Shown: positions 35,483 to 45,503, numbered from the stretch's first letter. The stretch is DNA of 64,000 bases from Mesobacillus campisalis (GCF_000986785.1 NZ_LAYY01000101.1:42252-106251); one strand, 5' to 3'. Numbers and translations: made by a program. Notes: generated by a model from the letters alone, not told the origin.

Positions 35483-35524
35483 GTGCCTGACCCCCGCCGC
35501 TTTAAAGCGGCGGGGGTCAGGCAC
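35483..35524. repeat. perfect 42-bp palindrome between rng and rplU
   Basis: Two fully complementary 21-base arms read outward from TTTAAA at the centre; the ends are GTGCCTGACCCCC / GGGGGTCAGGCAC. The stem is very stable and GC-rich but lacks a T tract. It may stop or process the rng transcript. GTGCCTGAC-type palindromes are known as scattered elements in Bacillaceae. Confidence 0.85.
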
Positions 35525-35563
35525 CGTTTAGTGTGGTGAAGCAAAAATTTGTGGGTTATGGCG

Positions 35564-35592
35564 TTGACAGAAACGGGTCTGCGTGGTAGTAT
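35564..35592 (+). promoter_or_regulatory. strong sigma-A promoter of rplU
   Basis: TTGACA (35564-35569), a 17-base spacer and TAGTAT (35587-35592). Confidence 0.8.
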
Positions 35593-35599
35593 TTTTATG

Positions 35600-35702
35600 T
35601 TATGTTTGTAGCGCACCCGTGCTACAACCGCTCAGAACAGGTTGTAAGTTTTGCCTCGGCAAACGCCTGTGGATGGCGAGTCTGAGTCTAAGAGGAGGTG
35701 CA
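35600..35702 (+). promoter_or_regulatory. ribosomal protein L21 leader RNA
   Basis: The 5' leader of rplU has hairpins TTGTAGC/GCTACAA and TTGCC/GGCAA and ends at AGAGGAGG. Its position and form match the L21 leader family of Firmicutes, thought to mediate autoregulation by L21. The assignment rests on position and general form, not a covariance search. Confidence 0.7.
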
Positions 35703-35707
35703 TTTGG

Positions 35708-36016
35708 ATGTACGCAATTATTGAAACAGGCGGCAAGCAAATTCGTGTAGAGCAAGGACAAGCAATCTATATCGAAAAGCTTAACGCTGAAGCAGGCGAA
35801 ACAGTTACTTTTGACAAGGTTCTTTTCGTAGGTGGCGATAACGTGAAGGTAGGAAGCCCGGTTGTTGAAGGCGCTACTGTTACCGCTAAGGTAGAAAAGC
35901 AAGGCCGTCAAAAGAAAATCATCGTTTTCAAGTACAAGGCGAAGAAAAACCAGCGTAAAAAGCAAGGTCATCGTCAGCCTTACACAAAAGTTGTCATTGA
36001 AGCAATCAATGCCTAA
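35708..36016 (+). CDS. rplU: 50S ribosomal protein L21
   Basis: This 102-residue L21 binds 23S rRNA in the large subunit. It has the conserved [18 protein letters not shown] start and C-terminal [19 protein letters not shown] basic block. ATG 35708 follows AGGAGG. It is the first gene of the conserved rplU-prp-rpmA operon, with its own strong promoter and leader. Confidence 0.98.
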   Translation: MYAIIETGGKQIRVEQGQAIYIEKLNAEAGETVTFDKVLFVGGDNVKVGSPVVEGATVTAKVEKQGRQKKIIVFKYKAKKNQRKKQGHRQPYTKVVIEAINA

Positions 36017-36027
36017 GGCGGCTTAAG

Positions 36028-36372
36028 ATGATAGACGCTGTGATTTATCGTACAAAATCCGGTGCCATTCATTCGTTTGCCATCAGCGGCCATGCATTTT
36101 TCGCCGAACGGGGCCAGGATATTGTCTGTGCAGGCGTATCCGCTGTCTCTGTCGGTGCCATCAATGCCGTGCATGCCTTAACCGGCATCACTCCCATAAT
36201 CGATCATGATGAAGACGGCTTTCTCCGCTGTACTCTTCCGGAAGAGATTCAGGAAAGCACATATGAGAAAGTTCAGCTTCTTCTCGAGGGAATGGTTGTC
36301 TCATTGCAGACGATTGAGGAAAATTATCGAGAACACATAAAGATTACCTTCAAAAAGCAGGAGGTGGAATAA
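36028..36372 (+). CDS. prp: ribosomal-processing cysteine protease Prp
   Basis: This 114-residue cysteine protease (YsxB) removes the N-terminal extension of L27. The catalytic pair is visible: H22 (SGHAFF) and C34 (DIVCAGVSAV), the positions described for Staphylococcus aureus Prp. It sits between rplU and rpmA; its stop abuts rpmA. Confidence 0.95.
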   Translation: MIDAVIYRTKSGAIHSFAISGHAFFAERGQDIVCAGVSAVSVGAINAVHALTGITPIIDHDEDGFLRCTLPEEIQESTYEKVQLLLEGMVVSLQTIEENYREHIKITFKKQEVE

Positions 36373-36666
36373 ATGTTATTGAAATTGGATCTTCAATTAT
36401 TCGCATCCAAAAAGGGAGTAGGTTCTACAAAGAACGGTCGTGACTCCATCGCGAAGCGTCTTGGCGCTAAGCGTGCGGACGGTCAATTCGTAACTGGCGG
36501 ATCTATCCTTTACCGTCAGCGCGGAACAAAGATCTACCCAGGTGTGAACGTGGGTAAAGGTGGCGACGACACTCTTTTCGCTAAAGTTGACGGCGTTGTG
36601 AAATTTGAGCGCCTTGGCCGCGACAAGAAGCAAGTAAGTGTCTACCCAGCTGCACAGGAAGCTTAA
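36373..36666 (+). CDS. rpmA: 50S ribosomal protein L27 (with cleavable N-terminal extension)
   Basis: This 97-residue L27 sits near the peptidyl transferase centre. The N-terminal [10 protein letters not shown] precedes [15 protein letters not shown]. Prp is expected to cut after F10, exposing the mature Ala start, as in other Firmicutes. The start follows the prp stop with AGGAGG inside the prp end. A terminator follows. Confidence 0.98.
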   Translation: MLLKLDLQLFASKKGVGSTKNGRDSIAKRLGAKRADGQFVTGGSILYRQRGTKIYPGVNVGKGGDDTLFAKVDGVVKFERLGRDKKQVSVYPAAQEA

Positions 36667-36674
36667 GATACTTC

Positions 36675-36713
36675 AGAAAACCCTGACCAGACGGTTGGGG
36701 TTTTCTTTTTCCC
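36675..36713 (+). terminator. intrinsic terminator after rpmA
   Basis: AAAACCC and GGGGTTTT arms followed by CTTTTTCCCTTTTTT. Confidence 0.75.
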
Positions 36714-36811
36714 TTTTTTATTTCCAAGCCTTGCATTTTGAACCTAATTTTGCTTACCTTTTGGAACTTTTTTGTTATACTAACAAAAAGGATGATGATT
36801 AGGAGCATTTT

Positions 36812-37360
36812 ATGAAAAAAGAGTGGGACACGCTGTCCGTTCTGAGCCATGCCCGCCATGACTGGCTGAACAAACTTCAATTGATCAAAGGCAATCTGGC
36901 ATTGGACAAAGTGGACAGGGTAAAGGAAATAATTGATGAAATTATTATCGAAGCAAGGAAGGAAACGAAGCTGACAAATCTTAACCTCCCTCAATTCGCC
37001 TCATCACTGTTAACCTGCAATTGGGAAAACCATTCATTTCAGATTGAATATGAGGTGACCGAATCCCCGAATGTTCATTTGCTTGATGATCAGCTGCTTG
37101 CGTCATGGACAGAAGGGCTGTTCGCCGCCCTGGATGACTCGATCGAGAAATTCCAGGAAAACTATTTGTCAGTGACAATTGAACCGGGAGAAGACGGGAT
37201 CCGTTTCTTTTTTGATTTTAGCGGGATAATAACAGACAATACTTCCCTTATGAGCTTTTTGGAACGTGCTGCTGCTCCGTCCATGACTGTCCAGGTGGCG
37301 GCTGCAACAGAAGACGAGCTTTCAATTGAAGTTTTTACAATGCCAATCCAGGGGGAATAA
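36812..37360 (+). CDS. spo0B: sporulation phosphotransferase Spo0B
   Basis: Spo0B passes phosphate from Spo0F to Spo0A in the sporulation phosphorelay. The 182-residue protein has the N-terminal helical hairpin with the phospho-accepting histidine H16 in LSHARHDWLNKLQLIKGNL and a kinase-like C-domain without the ATP-binding motifs. It lies before obg, as in B. subtilis. Confidence 0.92.
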   Translation: MKKEWDTLSVLSHARHDWLNKLQLIKGNLALDKVDRVKEIIDEIIIEARKETKLTNLNLPQFASSLLTCNWENHSFQIEYEVTESPNVHLLDDQLLASWTEGLFAALDDSIEKFQENYLSVTIEPGEDGIRFFFDFSGIITDNTSLMSFLERAAAPSMTVQVAAATEDELSIEVFTMPIQGE

Positions 37361-37411
37361 TGGAATAGGAATGGCATACTAAACAATTTAGGACAGGTGG
37401 TATTTAAACAT

Positions 37412-38704
37412 ATGTTTGTCGATCAGGTAAAAATATACGTAAAAGGCGGCGACGGCGGCAACGGAATGGTTGCTTTCCGCCGCGAGAAATATGTTCCGAA
37501 CGGGGGTCCGGCAGGCGGTGACGGCGGCAAGGGAGCCAATGTTGTCTTCGAGGTGGAGGAAGGCCTGCGGACGCTGATGGATTTCCGCTACCAGCGCCAC
37601 TTCAAGGCGCCGCGCGGAGAACACGGGATGTCGAAGAACCAGCACGGCAAGAATGCAAAGGACATGGTTGTAAAAGTTCCGCCCGGCACCGTGGTGACAG
37701 ATGCCGCGTCAGGTGAAGTCATTGCCGACCTGACTGAGCACGGCCAGCAGGCGGTCATTGCCCGAGGCGGGCGCGGAGGCCGCGGAAACAGCCGTTTTGC
37801 CACTCCTGCCAACCCGGCTCCGGAGCTTTCGGAAAACGGGGAACCAGGCCAGGAGCGTGACGTTGTCCTTGAGTTGAAGCTGCTTGCCGATGTAGGCCTT
37901 GTCGGCTTTCCAAGTGTCGGGAAATCGACTTTGCTTTCCGTTGTATCAGCAGCGAGACCGAAAATTGCCGAGTACCATTTTACAACAATTGTGCCTAACC
38001 TTGGCATGGTGGAGACGGAAGATGGCCGCAGCTTTGTCATGGCTGATTTGCCGGGGCTGATTGAAGGCGCCCATTCCGGCGTTGGCCTTGGACACCAGTT
38101 CCTAAGGCATATAGAACGAACAAGAGTCATCGTCCACGTCATCGACATGGCGGCTGTCGAGGGGCGCGATCCTTTCGAAGATTACCTCATCATTAACAAG
38201 GAGCTTGGGGAGTACAATCTCAGGCTGTCCGAGCGGCCGCAAATCATCGTGGCCAACAAGATGGACATGCCTGATGCGGAAGAAAACCTGAAGGCTTTCA
38301 AAGAAAGGCTGACAGAAGACCATCCTGTATTCCCGATTTCCGCGTTTACAAGGGAAGGGCTTCGCGACCTGCTGTTTGCGATTGCCGACCTTATCGAGAA
38401 GACGCCTGAATTCCCTCTGTATGAGGAAGTGGAAGAAGAGTTGGGTGTCAACCGCGTGGTGTACAAGCATGAAGAAGACCAGGATAAGTTCACCATTACA
38501 AGAGATCCGGATGGCACTTTTGTCATTTCCGGCGAAACGATTGAGAAGCTGTTCAAGATGACGAATTTTGCCAGCGAAGAGTCAACACGCAAGTTTGCGC
38601 GGCAAATGCGCGGCATGGGCATTGATGACGCACTGAGGGAAAGAGGAGCGAAGGATGGGGATACAGTAAGAATCCTCAAATATGAATTCGAGTTTGTGGA
38701 ATAA
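37412..38704 (+). CDS. obg: GTPase Obg
   Basis: This 430-residue ribosome-associated GTPase is required for growth, stress response and sporulation onset. It has the glycine-rich Obg fold (residues 1-157), a G domain with GFPSVGKST (about 165), [16 protein letters not shown] (about 212) and NKMD (about 282), and a C-terminal OCT domain (about 345-428). ATG 37412 gives the family start [16 protein letters not shown]; a GTG at 37397 is possible. It follows spo0B by 51 bp, a conserved pair. Confidence 0.97.
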   Translation: MFVDQVKIYVKGGDGGNGMVAFRREKYVPNGGPAGGDGGKGANVVFEVEEGLRTLMDFRYQRHFKAPRGEHGMSKNQHGKNAKDMVVKVPPGTVVTDAASGEVIADLTEHGQQAVIARGGRGGRGNSRFATPANPAPELSENGEPGQERDVVLELKLLADVGLVGFPSVGKSTLLSVVSAARPKIAEYHFTTIVPNLGMVETEDGRSFVMADLPGLIEGAHSGVGLGHQFLRHIERTRVIVHVIDMAAVEGRDPFEDYLIINKELGEYNLRLSERPQIIVANKMDMPDAEENLKAFKERLTEDHPVFPISAFTREGLRDLLFAIADLIEKTPEFPLYEEVEEELGVNRVVYKHEEDQDKFTITRDPDGTFVISGETIEKLFKMTNFASEESTRKFARQMRGMGIDDALRERGAKDGDTVRILKYEFEFVE

Positions 38705-38719
38705 CCACGGGGTGGGGAA

Positions 38720-39172
38720 ATGAAGAACCATTTTGATAAGAAATTTTATCTTGTCAGGGAAGATGTGCTTCCGGAGGCAATGAAGAAAACGCTCGATGCG
38801 AAAGAGATGATCGACCGCGGGAAAGCTGAATCTGTATGGGATGCGGTTCAGCGCGTCGATTTAAGCCGAAGTGCGTTTTACAAATACCGCGACACCGTTT
38901 TTCCGTTTCACACAGTGGTGAAAGAGCGGATCATCACGCTGTTTTTCCATCTGGAAGACCGCTCAGGCACTTTATCGCAGCTGCTCGGAATCGTCGCTAC
39001 ATCCGGCTGCAATGTTCTGACCATCCACCAGACCATTCCGCTTCAGGGCAGGGCCAATGTGACGCTCAGCCTGAATATTTCCGAGATGAAGGTGGAGATG
39101 GATGAACTGCTCGCCAAGCTTCGGCGCCTGGAATTCGTCGATAAAGTCGAAGTCCTGGGCTCCGGAGCCTGA
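38720..39172 (+). CDS. pheB: PheB, ACT-domain protein
   Basis: This 150-residue protein has an N-terminal helix-turn-helix-like region ([24 protein letters not shown]) and a C-terminal ACT domain (about 72-148, [20 protein letters not shown]). In B. subtilis it is annotated pheB and lies before pheA. It likely senses an amino acid, probably phenylalanine, but its activity is not established. A hairpin separates it from pheA. Confidence 0.9.
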   Translation: MKNHFDKKFYLVREDVLPEAMKKTLDAKEMIDRGKAESVWDAVQRVDLSRSAFYKYRDTVFPFHTVVKERIITLFFHLEDRSGTLSQLLGIVATSGCNVLTIHQTIPLQGRANVTLSLNISEMKVEMDELLAKLRRLEFVDKVEVLGSGA

Positions 39173-39182
39173 AATACAGAGA

Positions 39183-39232
39183 AAAGTGCGGATGGCCGGC
39201 CATTTAGAGGGCAGGCTCCGCACTGTTTTACA
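39183..39232 (+). terminator. hairpin between pheB and pheA
   Basis: AGTGCGGA and TCCGCACT arms with a large loop, followed by GTTTTA; likely weak or regulated. Confidence 0.45.
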
Positions 39233-39248
39233 TATTAGGGAGTGAAAT

Positions 39249-40100
39249 ATGGTGAAAATAGGATATTTGGGGCCAGTGGCCACGTTTACAGATTTAGCGG
39301 TACGCCATCTTTTTAAGGGAGTAGAATCGGTACCTTATGTGACCATTCCTGAATGTATTGATTCTGCCGCTGATGGCTATGTTGATTTGGCTCTTGTGCC
39401 AATTGAAAATGCGCTTGAAGGTTCGGTCAATATTACTCTGGATTATTTGATCCATGAAGTGCCGCTTTTTATTGTCGGAGAAGCAACCGCGCCGATTCAG
39501 CAGCATCTGATGGTGCATCCCGAGAATTTGGAAAATTGGCAGAATACAGAACTGATATTGAGCCACTCCCACGCTCTGGCGCAATGCCACAAGTTCCTGC
39601 ATCGCGAACTGAAGGGAGTCCGAAGTGAAAGGATGACGTCCACAGCGGCGGCGGCCCAATACGTGAGGGAGCATCCGGAACAGAACATCGCGGCGATTGC
39701 GAATGGATTGGCTGCATTGGAATATGAACTGACTATTGTCAGGGAGAACATACACGATTATGACCACAATCATACGCGGTTTATTGTCGTGTCCCGTAAC
39801 GAAAAAGCTCCGCTGGAGACTGAACTGAAGGAAAATGGCTTTAAGACCACGCTCGTCGTTACACTTCCTTCCGACCGTACAGGTGCCCTGCACCAGGTGC
39901 TGTCCGCGTTTTCCTGGCGCAACCTGAACTTGTCAAAGATCGAGTCGCGTCCAACCAAAACCGGGCTTGGAAACTACTTTTTCATCATTGATATTGAAAT
40001 GGCCATGGATGAAGTCCTGATTCCGGGGGCGATTGCCGAACTCGAAGCACTCGGCTGTTCGGTGAAGGTGCTTGGAAGCTACCCGTCCTATAAACTGTAA
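39249..40100 (+). CDS. pheA: prephenate dehydratase
   Basis: This 283-residue enzyme converts prephenate to phenylpyruvate in phenylalanine synthesis. The catalytic PDT domain has YLGPVATFTDLAV, VPIENALEGSVN and the catalytic-region TSTAAAAQYV. A C-terminal ACT domain (about 200-280) contains the ESRPTKTGLGNYFF motif that binds phenylalanine for feedback inhibition. No chorismate mutase domain is fused. A terminator shared with niaR follows. Confidence 0.96.
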   Translation: MVKIGYLGPVATFTDLAVRHLFKGVESVPYVTIPECIDSAADGYVDLALVPIENALEGSVNITLDYLIHEVPLFIVGEATAPIQQHLMVHPENLENWQNTELILSHSHALAQCHKFLHRELKGVRSERMTSTAAAAQYVREHPEQNIAAIANGLAALEYELTIVRENIHDYDHNHTRFIVVSRNEKAPLETELKENGFKTTLVVTLPSDRTGALHQVLSAFSWRNLNLSKIESRPTKTGLGNYFFIIDIEMAMDEVLIPGAIAELEALGCSVKVLGSYPSYKL

Positions 40101-40104
40101 AGTA

Positions 40105-40142
40105 AAACCCGCACTCCAGATGTTTTGAGTGCGGGTTTCTTG
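40105..40142. terminator. bidirectional terminator between pheA and niaR
   Basis: AAACCCGCACTC and GAGTGCGGGTTT arms with A and T tracts on opposite sides; the two genes converge. Confidence 0.85.
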
Positions 40143-40147
40143 TGCTT

Positions 40148-40681
40148 TTATTGCTCAATCAAAAACCGCGCCGCCATCATGGCCTCTTCCGCTTCGTCAA
40201 GCGCTTTTTCCGATGGGGCGGAAATGGTGTGGAGATGGATGCCTTCTGTCAGTTCGGAAAGGTAGCCGGCGTTGGTTGTTTTGATTTTTTCCATGAATTG
40301 CTTGACCTCCCGGCGGTTGGATACCATGATGGAAGCCGTCAAATCGCCGTAGACAGGGTGTTCGATGCGGACATCCCTGACGGTGACTCCATGGTCGACA
40401 AGGAGGTTGAGCTCCTCTTCGGTATCTCCGGGCCCGTGGCTGCAGGCGATGATCCGTTCGGCCAGAGCGGCAGGTGCCGTGGTGGGCATGTACAGGTATC
40501 CCTGGCTTGTTGCAAGGATAGGTTCATTCCTGGCCTTCAGCAAGGTAATATCCCCGACAATCACCTGGCGGCTGACATTTGCTTTTGCCGCCAGCTCGCT
40601 TCCTGTCAGCGGCTCTCTGCTTTCCTTCAGCAAATCGAGCAGCATCGTCCGCCGTTCTTCCCCTAATAACTTTTTCTGCAT
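40148..40681 (-). CDS. niaR: NAD biosynthesis transcriptional repressor NiaR
   Basis: This 177-residue niacin-responsive repressor (YrxA) has an HTH_11 winged helix (about 10-65, GSELAAKANVSRQVIVGDI) and a C-terminal 3H domain with the named histidines in ACSHGPGD, RIEHPVYGDL and GIHLHT. With niacin it represses the nad genes. It lies downstream of the nifS-like gene on the same strand. The divergent nad promoter contains a matching palindrome. Confidence 0.93.
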   Translation of the reverse strand: MQKKLLGEERRTMLLDLLKESREPLTGSELAAKANVSRQVIVGDITLLKARNEPILATSQGYLYMPTTAPAALAERIIACSHGPGDTEEELNLLVDHGVTVRDVRIEHPVYGDLTASIMVSNRREVKQFMEKIKTTNAGYLSELTEGIHLHTISAPSEKALDEAEEAMMAARFLIEQ

Positions 40682-40745
40682 GGCTGCCTCCTTTCAAAGG
40701 CTTAATCTATTAAGAGATTTTATCATAACCTGGACATGAAGTTAA

Positions 40746-41882
40746 TCAGGAGCAATGCTGCTGTGCGATCTCGCGCAAAATCCGGGCAAGGCCGATGGTG
40801 TTTTCCATGGTTGTCTGGCGTCCGAAGGATACCCTGAAAAACTCCTTGGCCGCTTTGCCGCCGATGCCCATCGCAATCATCGTTTTCGCTGGGGAAAGCA
40901 AATCGGTATGGCAGGCAGAGCCTGTCGATATGCCGTATCCCTTCCGGTTGCATTCGAGCATGACCCATTGTCCTTCGAGCCCGTGAATCTGCATTCCGAC
41001 AATTCCGGGAAGCTGGGAGCCCTCGCCAAGGCCGTGAAGCTTCACCTTATTCGACAAATCGCTAAAATGCTCCGCGAACACCTTCCGCAGCTCCCTGAGA
41101 TGGGCGAATTCCTCCTCAAGCGCTGAAACAGCCTTTTGCGCGGCTGCCGTCATCGCTATGATGCCCGGGAGGTTGACAGTCCCGGGCCTGAAGCCTTTCT
41201 CATGGGTGGTGCCGGCAATATACGGCCTCCACGGAATCCACGGATTCAGATAGGCAGCTCCCACTCCCTTTGGTCCATAAAACTTGTGGCCCGAAAGCGA
41301 AAAGGCGTCCACTGCGGATACCGCCTCCGTTATTTCCGTCTTTCCGAAAGTCTGGACAAAGTCGCTATGAAACAGAATGCCTCTTTGCCGGCACAGCTGG
41401 CCGATTTCTTTTACCGGCTGAAGCGTACCGATTTCCGAATTGCCATGCTGGATGGATACAAGAACTGTATCCTCCCGTAAAGAAGCTTCTAGCTGCTGGA
41501 AGCTCACCCTTCCAGTCCCCTCAAATGGCAGGTAGCTGACCTCATACCCCTCGTTCTCGAGCATGTTCATCACATTGGCGACGGAAGAATGCTCGGCCAT
41601 GCTGGTGACGATATGGCGGCCTTTCCCTGGGTTTGCTGCCAGAAGCGCCCTGATGAGCAGAAGGTTGCTTTCCGAGCCTCCCGAGGTGAAAAACAATCCC
41701 CCAGGATCCACTCCAAGCAGGGTAGCCAATGTCTTGCGGGCATTCTCGAGCAGGGCGGCGGCAGCGGATCCTGTATCGTGCAGGCTTTGTGTGTTTCCAT
41801 AGAATTCTGTTGCCGCCTTGACATAGATTTCGGCGGCTTCCTGGTCAAGCGGAGTGGCCGCTGCATAGTCAAAATATTTCAT
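40746..41882 (-). CDS. nifS: cysteine desulfurase NifS-like (for NadA iron-sulfur cluster)
   Basis: This 378-residue PLP enzyme supplies sulfur. MKYFDYAAATPLDQEA is the conserved start. SLSGHKFYGPKGVGA holds the PLP lysine, and GISTGSACH holds the catalytic cysteine. In B. subtilis this NifS is dedicated to maturing the NadA 4Fe-4S cluster. ATG 41882 (minus) is chosen by its GGAGAAG site; a much longer open frame continues upstream but overlaps the nadB promoter. It is divergent from nadB. Confidence 0.93.
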   Translation of the reverse strand: MKYFDYAAATPLDQEAAEIYVKAATEFYGNTQSLHDTGSAAAALLENARKTLATLLGVDPGGLFFTSGGSESNLLLIRALLAANPGKGRHIVTSMAEHSSVANVMNMLENEGYEVSYLPFEGTGRVSFQQLEASLREDTVLVSIQHGNSEIGTLQPVKEIGQLCRQRGILFHSDFVQTFGKTEITEAVSAVDAFSLSGHKFYGPKGVGAAYLNPWIPWRPYIAGTTHEKGFRPGTVNLPGIIAMTAAAQKAVSALEEEFAHLRELRKVFAEHFSDLSNKVKLHGLGEGSQLPGIVGMQIHGLEGQWVMLECNRKGYGISTGSACHTDLLSPAKTMIAMGIGGKAAKEFFRVSFGRQTTMENTIGLARILREIAQQHCS

Positions 41883-41941
41883 GGCTTCTTCTCCTAAACT
41901 AGAAAAATACTTGTCATTAGTGTAAATGTATGTAAATATAA

Positions 41942-41953
41942 GTGTCAAGACAC
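41942..41953. promoter_or_regulatory. probable NiaR operator between nifS and nadB
   Basis: The 12-bp palindrome GTGTCAAGACAC lies 27 bases before nadB in the 97-bp divergent region. A NiaR site of this TGTC-GACA kind is described for Firmicutes. A TTGTCATTAGTGTAAATG stretch beside it may be a second half-site. Confidence 0.65.
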
Positions 41954-41979
41954 CTGTATGTTCAGGAGGCTGGAAAAAG

Positions 41980-43566
41980 ATGATAACTAGTGATGTGCTG
42001 ATTATCGGGAGCGGGATAGCCGCTCTGCAGCTGGCAGTTAAACTTCGAAATGATATTAATGTGATAGTCCTCACAAAGTCTTCTGTGAAAAACGGGAATT
42101 CCCATATGGCCCAGGGAGGAGTGGCTGCTTCAATCGCCGTGCAGGATGATTCTTACAACCATTTTCTCGATACGATCGAAGCGGGAAGCAGGCACAACGA
42201 TACCCTTGCTGTTTTGGAAATGACGAGGGAAGCTCCAGCCATTATAGAGGAAATGAAAGATGCAGGCTGCCAATTTGACGTCGATAAAGACGGAGAGCTG
42301 ATGCTAGGAAGGGAAGGGGCGCATAGCGTCAACAGGATCGTCCATGCAGGCGGCGACGCTACTGGAAAAATGATGGTTGAATTCCTGATTTCACAGCTTC
42401 GCGAAAATGTACAGGTAGTAGAAGATACTCTTGTATATGAGCTGCTTCTGAATGCGAGGCAGGAATGCATTGGTGTTAAAACCCTGGCTTCTGACGGCCA
42501 AAAACAGGTTTACAAAAGCTCCCATGTGGTGATTGCAAGCGGAGGCTGCGGCCAGCTGTACCGGTACACTTCCAATGCCGATACCGTTACGGGCGATGGG
42601 CTGGCGCTCGCTTACATAGCGGGGGCGCAGCTGGCGGATATGGAGTTTATCCAGTTCCATCCGACGCTGCTTTATGTGGATGGAAAAACGCATGGACTGG
42701 TTTCGGAAGCGGTCCGCGGAGAAGGCGCCGTGCTGGTGACAGGGTCGGGAAAACGGATCATGGAGGATATTCATCCAATGGGCGACTTGGCCCCAAGGCA
42801 TATCGTTTCCCAGACCATCTACGATTATCTGAAGAATGGGGAGCCTATCTATCTTGATATTTCTTCAATCAGCCATTTTGAAACCAGGTTTCCAACCGTC
42901 TCGGGAATATGCCGGGATGCAGGAATTGACCTGGAAGAAGGTAAAATCCCGGTTGCTCCCGGAAGCCATTTTTTAATGGGCGGTATTAAAACGGACCATT
43001 TTGGCCAGACCACTGTCTCTGGCCTCTATGCCATAGGGGAAGCATCTTGTACCGGCGTTCATGGAGCCAACCGGCTGGCAAGCAATTCCCTGCTCGAAGG
43101 ATTGGTCTATGGCCGACGTTTGGCTCACTTTTTCAACAGTCTGCCGCCGGAGAGGCTGGAGCCGGACCATGAAGCGGTTTTAGTAGAAGACAAAAAAACA
43201 GGAGCCCTGCCTCTTCCGGAAAAAGCGGAGCTGCAGCGGATGATGATGGAGCGGGCTGGCATTGTCCGTCATGGTGATTCCCTGAACATGCATAAAAAAT
43301 GGCTTGAATCCTTCCAGGTGGAAAAATGGCTTGATGAAAAGCTTGATTCTCGCACTCCCGAAGAAATCACCAGGGCATTTATGCTAATTTCGGCCTGGCT
43401 GGTAACGGATGCCGCTCTTGCGAGAACAGAAAGCAGGGGCGGCCATTTCCGGGCTGATTTTCCTGCTGAAGAAGATGAAAAATGGCTGAAACAGCAAATC
43501 GTGAATAAAAGAATGATAAAAAAGGGTGATATGGGTGAACCACTTAAAGCTGCGCTTACAACTTGA
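41980..43566 (+). CDS. nadB: L-aspartate oxidase NadB
   Basis: This 528-residue flavoenzyme oxidises aspartate to iminoaspartate, the first step of de novo NAD synthesis. It has the N-terminal FAD Rossmann motif (DVLIIGSGIAALQLAVKL), SHMAQGGVAAS, the HPTLLY/GEASCTGVHGANRLASNSLLEGLV block and a C-terminal helical domain. ATG 41980 is preceded by CAGGAGG. The end overlaps nadC by 32 bases. Confidence 0.96.
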   Translation: MITSDVLIIGSGIAALQLAVKLRNDINVIVLTKSSVKNGNSHMAQGGVAASIAVQDDSYNHFLDTIEAGSRHNDTLAVLEMTREAPAIIEEMKDAGCQFDVDKDGELMLGREGAHSVNRIVHAGGDATGKMMVEFLISQLRENVQVVEDTLVYELLLNARQECIGVKTLASDGQKQVYKSSHVVIASGGCGQLYRYTSNADTVTGDGLALAYIAGAQLADMEFIQFHPTLLYVDGKTHGLVSEAVRGEGAVLVTGSGKRIMEDIHPMGDLAPRHIVSQTIYDYLKNGEPIYLDISSISHFETRFPTVSGICRDAGIDLEEGKIPVAPGSHFLMGGIKTDHFGQTTVSGLYAIGEASCTGVHGANRLASNSLLEGLVYGRRLAHFFNSLPPERLEPDHEAVLVEDKKTGALPLPEKAELQRMMMERAGIVRHGDSLNMHKKWLESFQVEKWLDEKLDSRTPEEITRAFMLISAWLVTDAALARTESRGGHFRADFPAEEDEKWLKQQIVNKRMIKKGDMGEPLKAALTT

Positions 43567-44368
43567 ATCTTTTTTTCTTGAAGATATCGGCGAGAGGGAC
43601 GTTACAAGTGAACTGATTTTCGGCTCAGCCGGGAAAGGCGAAATTGTGTTTATCGCCAAGGACTCCGGCATTTTTTGCGGAGAGGAGGTCATCAGGACAG
43701 GCTTCAGGCTGCTTGATTCTGATGCAGAGGTTGAGATGCTGATTTCTGATGGCGGCAAAGTGGAAAAAGGACAAAAATTGGCCGTCGTCAGTGGACGGAC
43801 CGCGGATTTGCTGAAAGGCGAGCGGGTTGTCCTGAATCTGGTGCAGAGAATGTCCGGGATTGCGACCAGAACAAGGGAGGCCGTGGAGGCGCTGGGCAGT
43901 TCACATACAAGAATTTGCGACACACGGAAAACGACACCTGGCCTGAGGATGATGGAGAAATACGCAGTCCGCTGCGGCGGCGGCTTTAACCATCGCTATG
44001 GACTGTATGATGCTGTGATGATCAAAGACAATCATATTTCTTTTGCCGGAAGTATAGCCAATGCGGTCGAGGCGGTTCGAAGCCAGCTGGGGCACATGGT
44101 GAAAATCGAAGTGGAGACAGAAACAAAGGAACAGGTCCTCGAGGCTGTCGCAGCGAGAGTGGATTGCATCATGTTTGACAATACCGCCCCTGAACAGATC
44201 AGGGAATATGCCGCCCTAGTGCCTGAAGGGATCACAACAGAGGCTTCTGGCGGAATTACCATGGAAACTCTTGGTTCGTTCCGCGATACCGGAGTCGACT
44301 ATATTTCGCTCGGCTTTTTGACCCATAGTGTCAAAGCGATGGATATCTCGGTGAAAGTGAATCTTTAA
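43535..44368 (+). CDS. nadC: nicotinate-nucleotide pyrophosphorylase NadC
   Basis: This 277-residue enzyme (quinolinate phosphoribosyltransferase) makes nicotinate mononucleotide. It has [17 protein letters not shown], the [17 protein letters not shown] binding block, [15 protein letters not shown] and [14 protein letters not shown] 43535 gives the family start MNHLKLRLQ; an earlier GTG at 43526 is too close to its AGGG. It overlaps the nadB end, typical of coupled translation. Confidence 0.95.
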   Translation: MNHLKLRLQLESFFLEDIGERDVTSELIFGSAGKGEIVFIAKDSGIFCGEEVIRTGFRLLDSDAEVEMLISDGGKVEKGQKLAVVSGRTADLLKGERVVLNLVQRMSGIATRTREAVEALGSSHTRICDTRKTTPGLRMMEKYAVRCGGGFNHRYGLYDAVMIKDNHISFAGSIANAVEAVRSQLGHMVKIEVETETKEQVLEAVAARVDCIMFDNTAPEQIREYAALVPEGITTEASGGITMETLGSFRDTGVDYISLGFLTHSVKAMDISVKVNL

Positions 44369-44385
44369 GAGAAGGGGAGATGGGG

Positions 44386-45486
44386 ATGGATTTGCTGCAA
44401 ATGCTCGACACAAAAGGGCTGCCGGAAAAATACCGGAGTATGCCAACTGAGGAACTGGAGGAAAGAGTGAGGTCCATCAAAAACAAACTGGGCAGGAAAC
44501 TTTTTATTCCCGGGCATCATTATCAAAAGGATGAAGTGATTCAATTTGCCGACGCGACCGGTGATTCACTGAAGCTTGCCCAGTTGTCTGCGGAAAACCG
44601 CGAGGCGGAGCATATTGTGTTTTGCGGAGTCCATTTTATGGCCGAAACCGCTGATATTTTAACGATGAAAAACCAGAAGGTGTATTTGCCCGATATGCGT
44701 GCAGGCTGTTCCATGGCGGACATGGCCGACATCTACCAGACCGAGCGCGCGTGGGCAAAGCTTACGGAGTTGTTCGGCGAGAGTATTCTGCCGCTAACCT
44801 ATGTCAATTCGACCGCGGCCATTAAAAGCTTTGTCGGGGAGCATGGAGGAGCAACGGTCACTTCATCCAATGCAGAAAAAATGGTGCAATGGGCGTTTGA
44901 ACAGAAAGAAAGGCTGCTTTTCCTGCCTGACCAGCATCTTGGCAGGAACACCGCTTATAATATCGGAATTCCTCTTGAGGATATGGCCGTATGGAACCCG
45001 CTTGCCAATGAGCTTGAATACAGCGGCCCGCTTGAGAAAGTGAAAGTGATTTTATGGAAAGGGCATTGTTCCGTCCATGAAAACTTTACAGTGGAAAACA
45101 TTGCCCATGTCCGCGAGGCATACCCCGGGATGAAAATCATTGTGCATCCTGAATGCCGGCGCGAGGTGGTCGCTTTATCCGATATGGCAGGTTCGACCAA
45201 CTATATCATTGATGCCATCAGCGTCTCGCCTCCAGGCTCTTCCTGGGCAATCGGAACAGAAATGAACCTGGTGAAGCGGATTATCCAGCAGCATCCGGAT
45301 AAACAGATCATTTCCCTGAATCCGCATATGTGTCCGTGCCTGACCATGAATCGCATTGATTTGCACCATCTCGTCTGGTGCCTGGAAGAACTCGAGCAAG
45401 GCAAGGAACATAATCTGATTGAAGTGGACAGCGTCATAGCCGAAAATGCCCGGAAAGCCCTAAACAGAATGCTGGAACAATCATAA
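44386..45486 (+). CDS. nadA: quinolinate synthase NadA
   Basis: This 366-residue 4Fe-4S enzyme condenses iminoaspartate with dihydroxyacetone phosphate. Cluster cysteines C108 (AGCSMAD), C228 (GHCSVH) and C318 (CPCLTMNRI) are present at spacing matching B. subtilis C110, C230 and C320. ATG 44386 (AAGGGGAG well placed) is preferred over 44380. It ends the nadBCA operon with a strong terminator. The cluster is probably loaded by the nearby NifS. Confidence 0.96.
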   Translation: MDLLQMLDTKGLPEKYRSMPTEELEERVRSIKNKLGRKLFIPGHHYQKDEVIQFADATGDSLKLAQLSAENREAEHIVFCGVHFMAETADILTMKNQKVYLPDMRAGCSMADMADIYQTERAWAKLTELFGESILPLTYVNSTAAIKSFVGEHGGATVTSSNAEKMVQWAFEQKERLLFLPDQHLGRNTAYNIGIPLEDMAVWNPLANELEYSGPLEKVKVILWKGHCSVHENFTVENIAHVREAYPGMKIIVHPECRREVVALSDMAGSTNYIIDAISVSPPGSSWAIGTEMNLVKRIIQQHPDKQIISLNPHMCPCLTMNRIDLHHLVWCLEELEQGKEHNLIEVDSVIAENARKALNRMLEQS

Positions 45487-45503
45487 TGGACTGATTCGGA
45501 GTG

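Noticed and set aside
40746-42074. Longer start for the NifS-like gene
   Set aside because: The extra 64 residues cross the nadB promoter and the NiaR operator; the family start MKYFDYAAATP has its own ribosome site.
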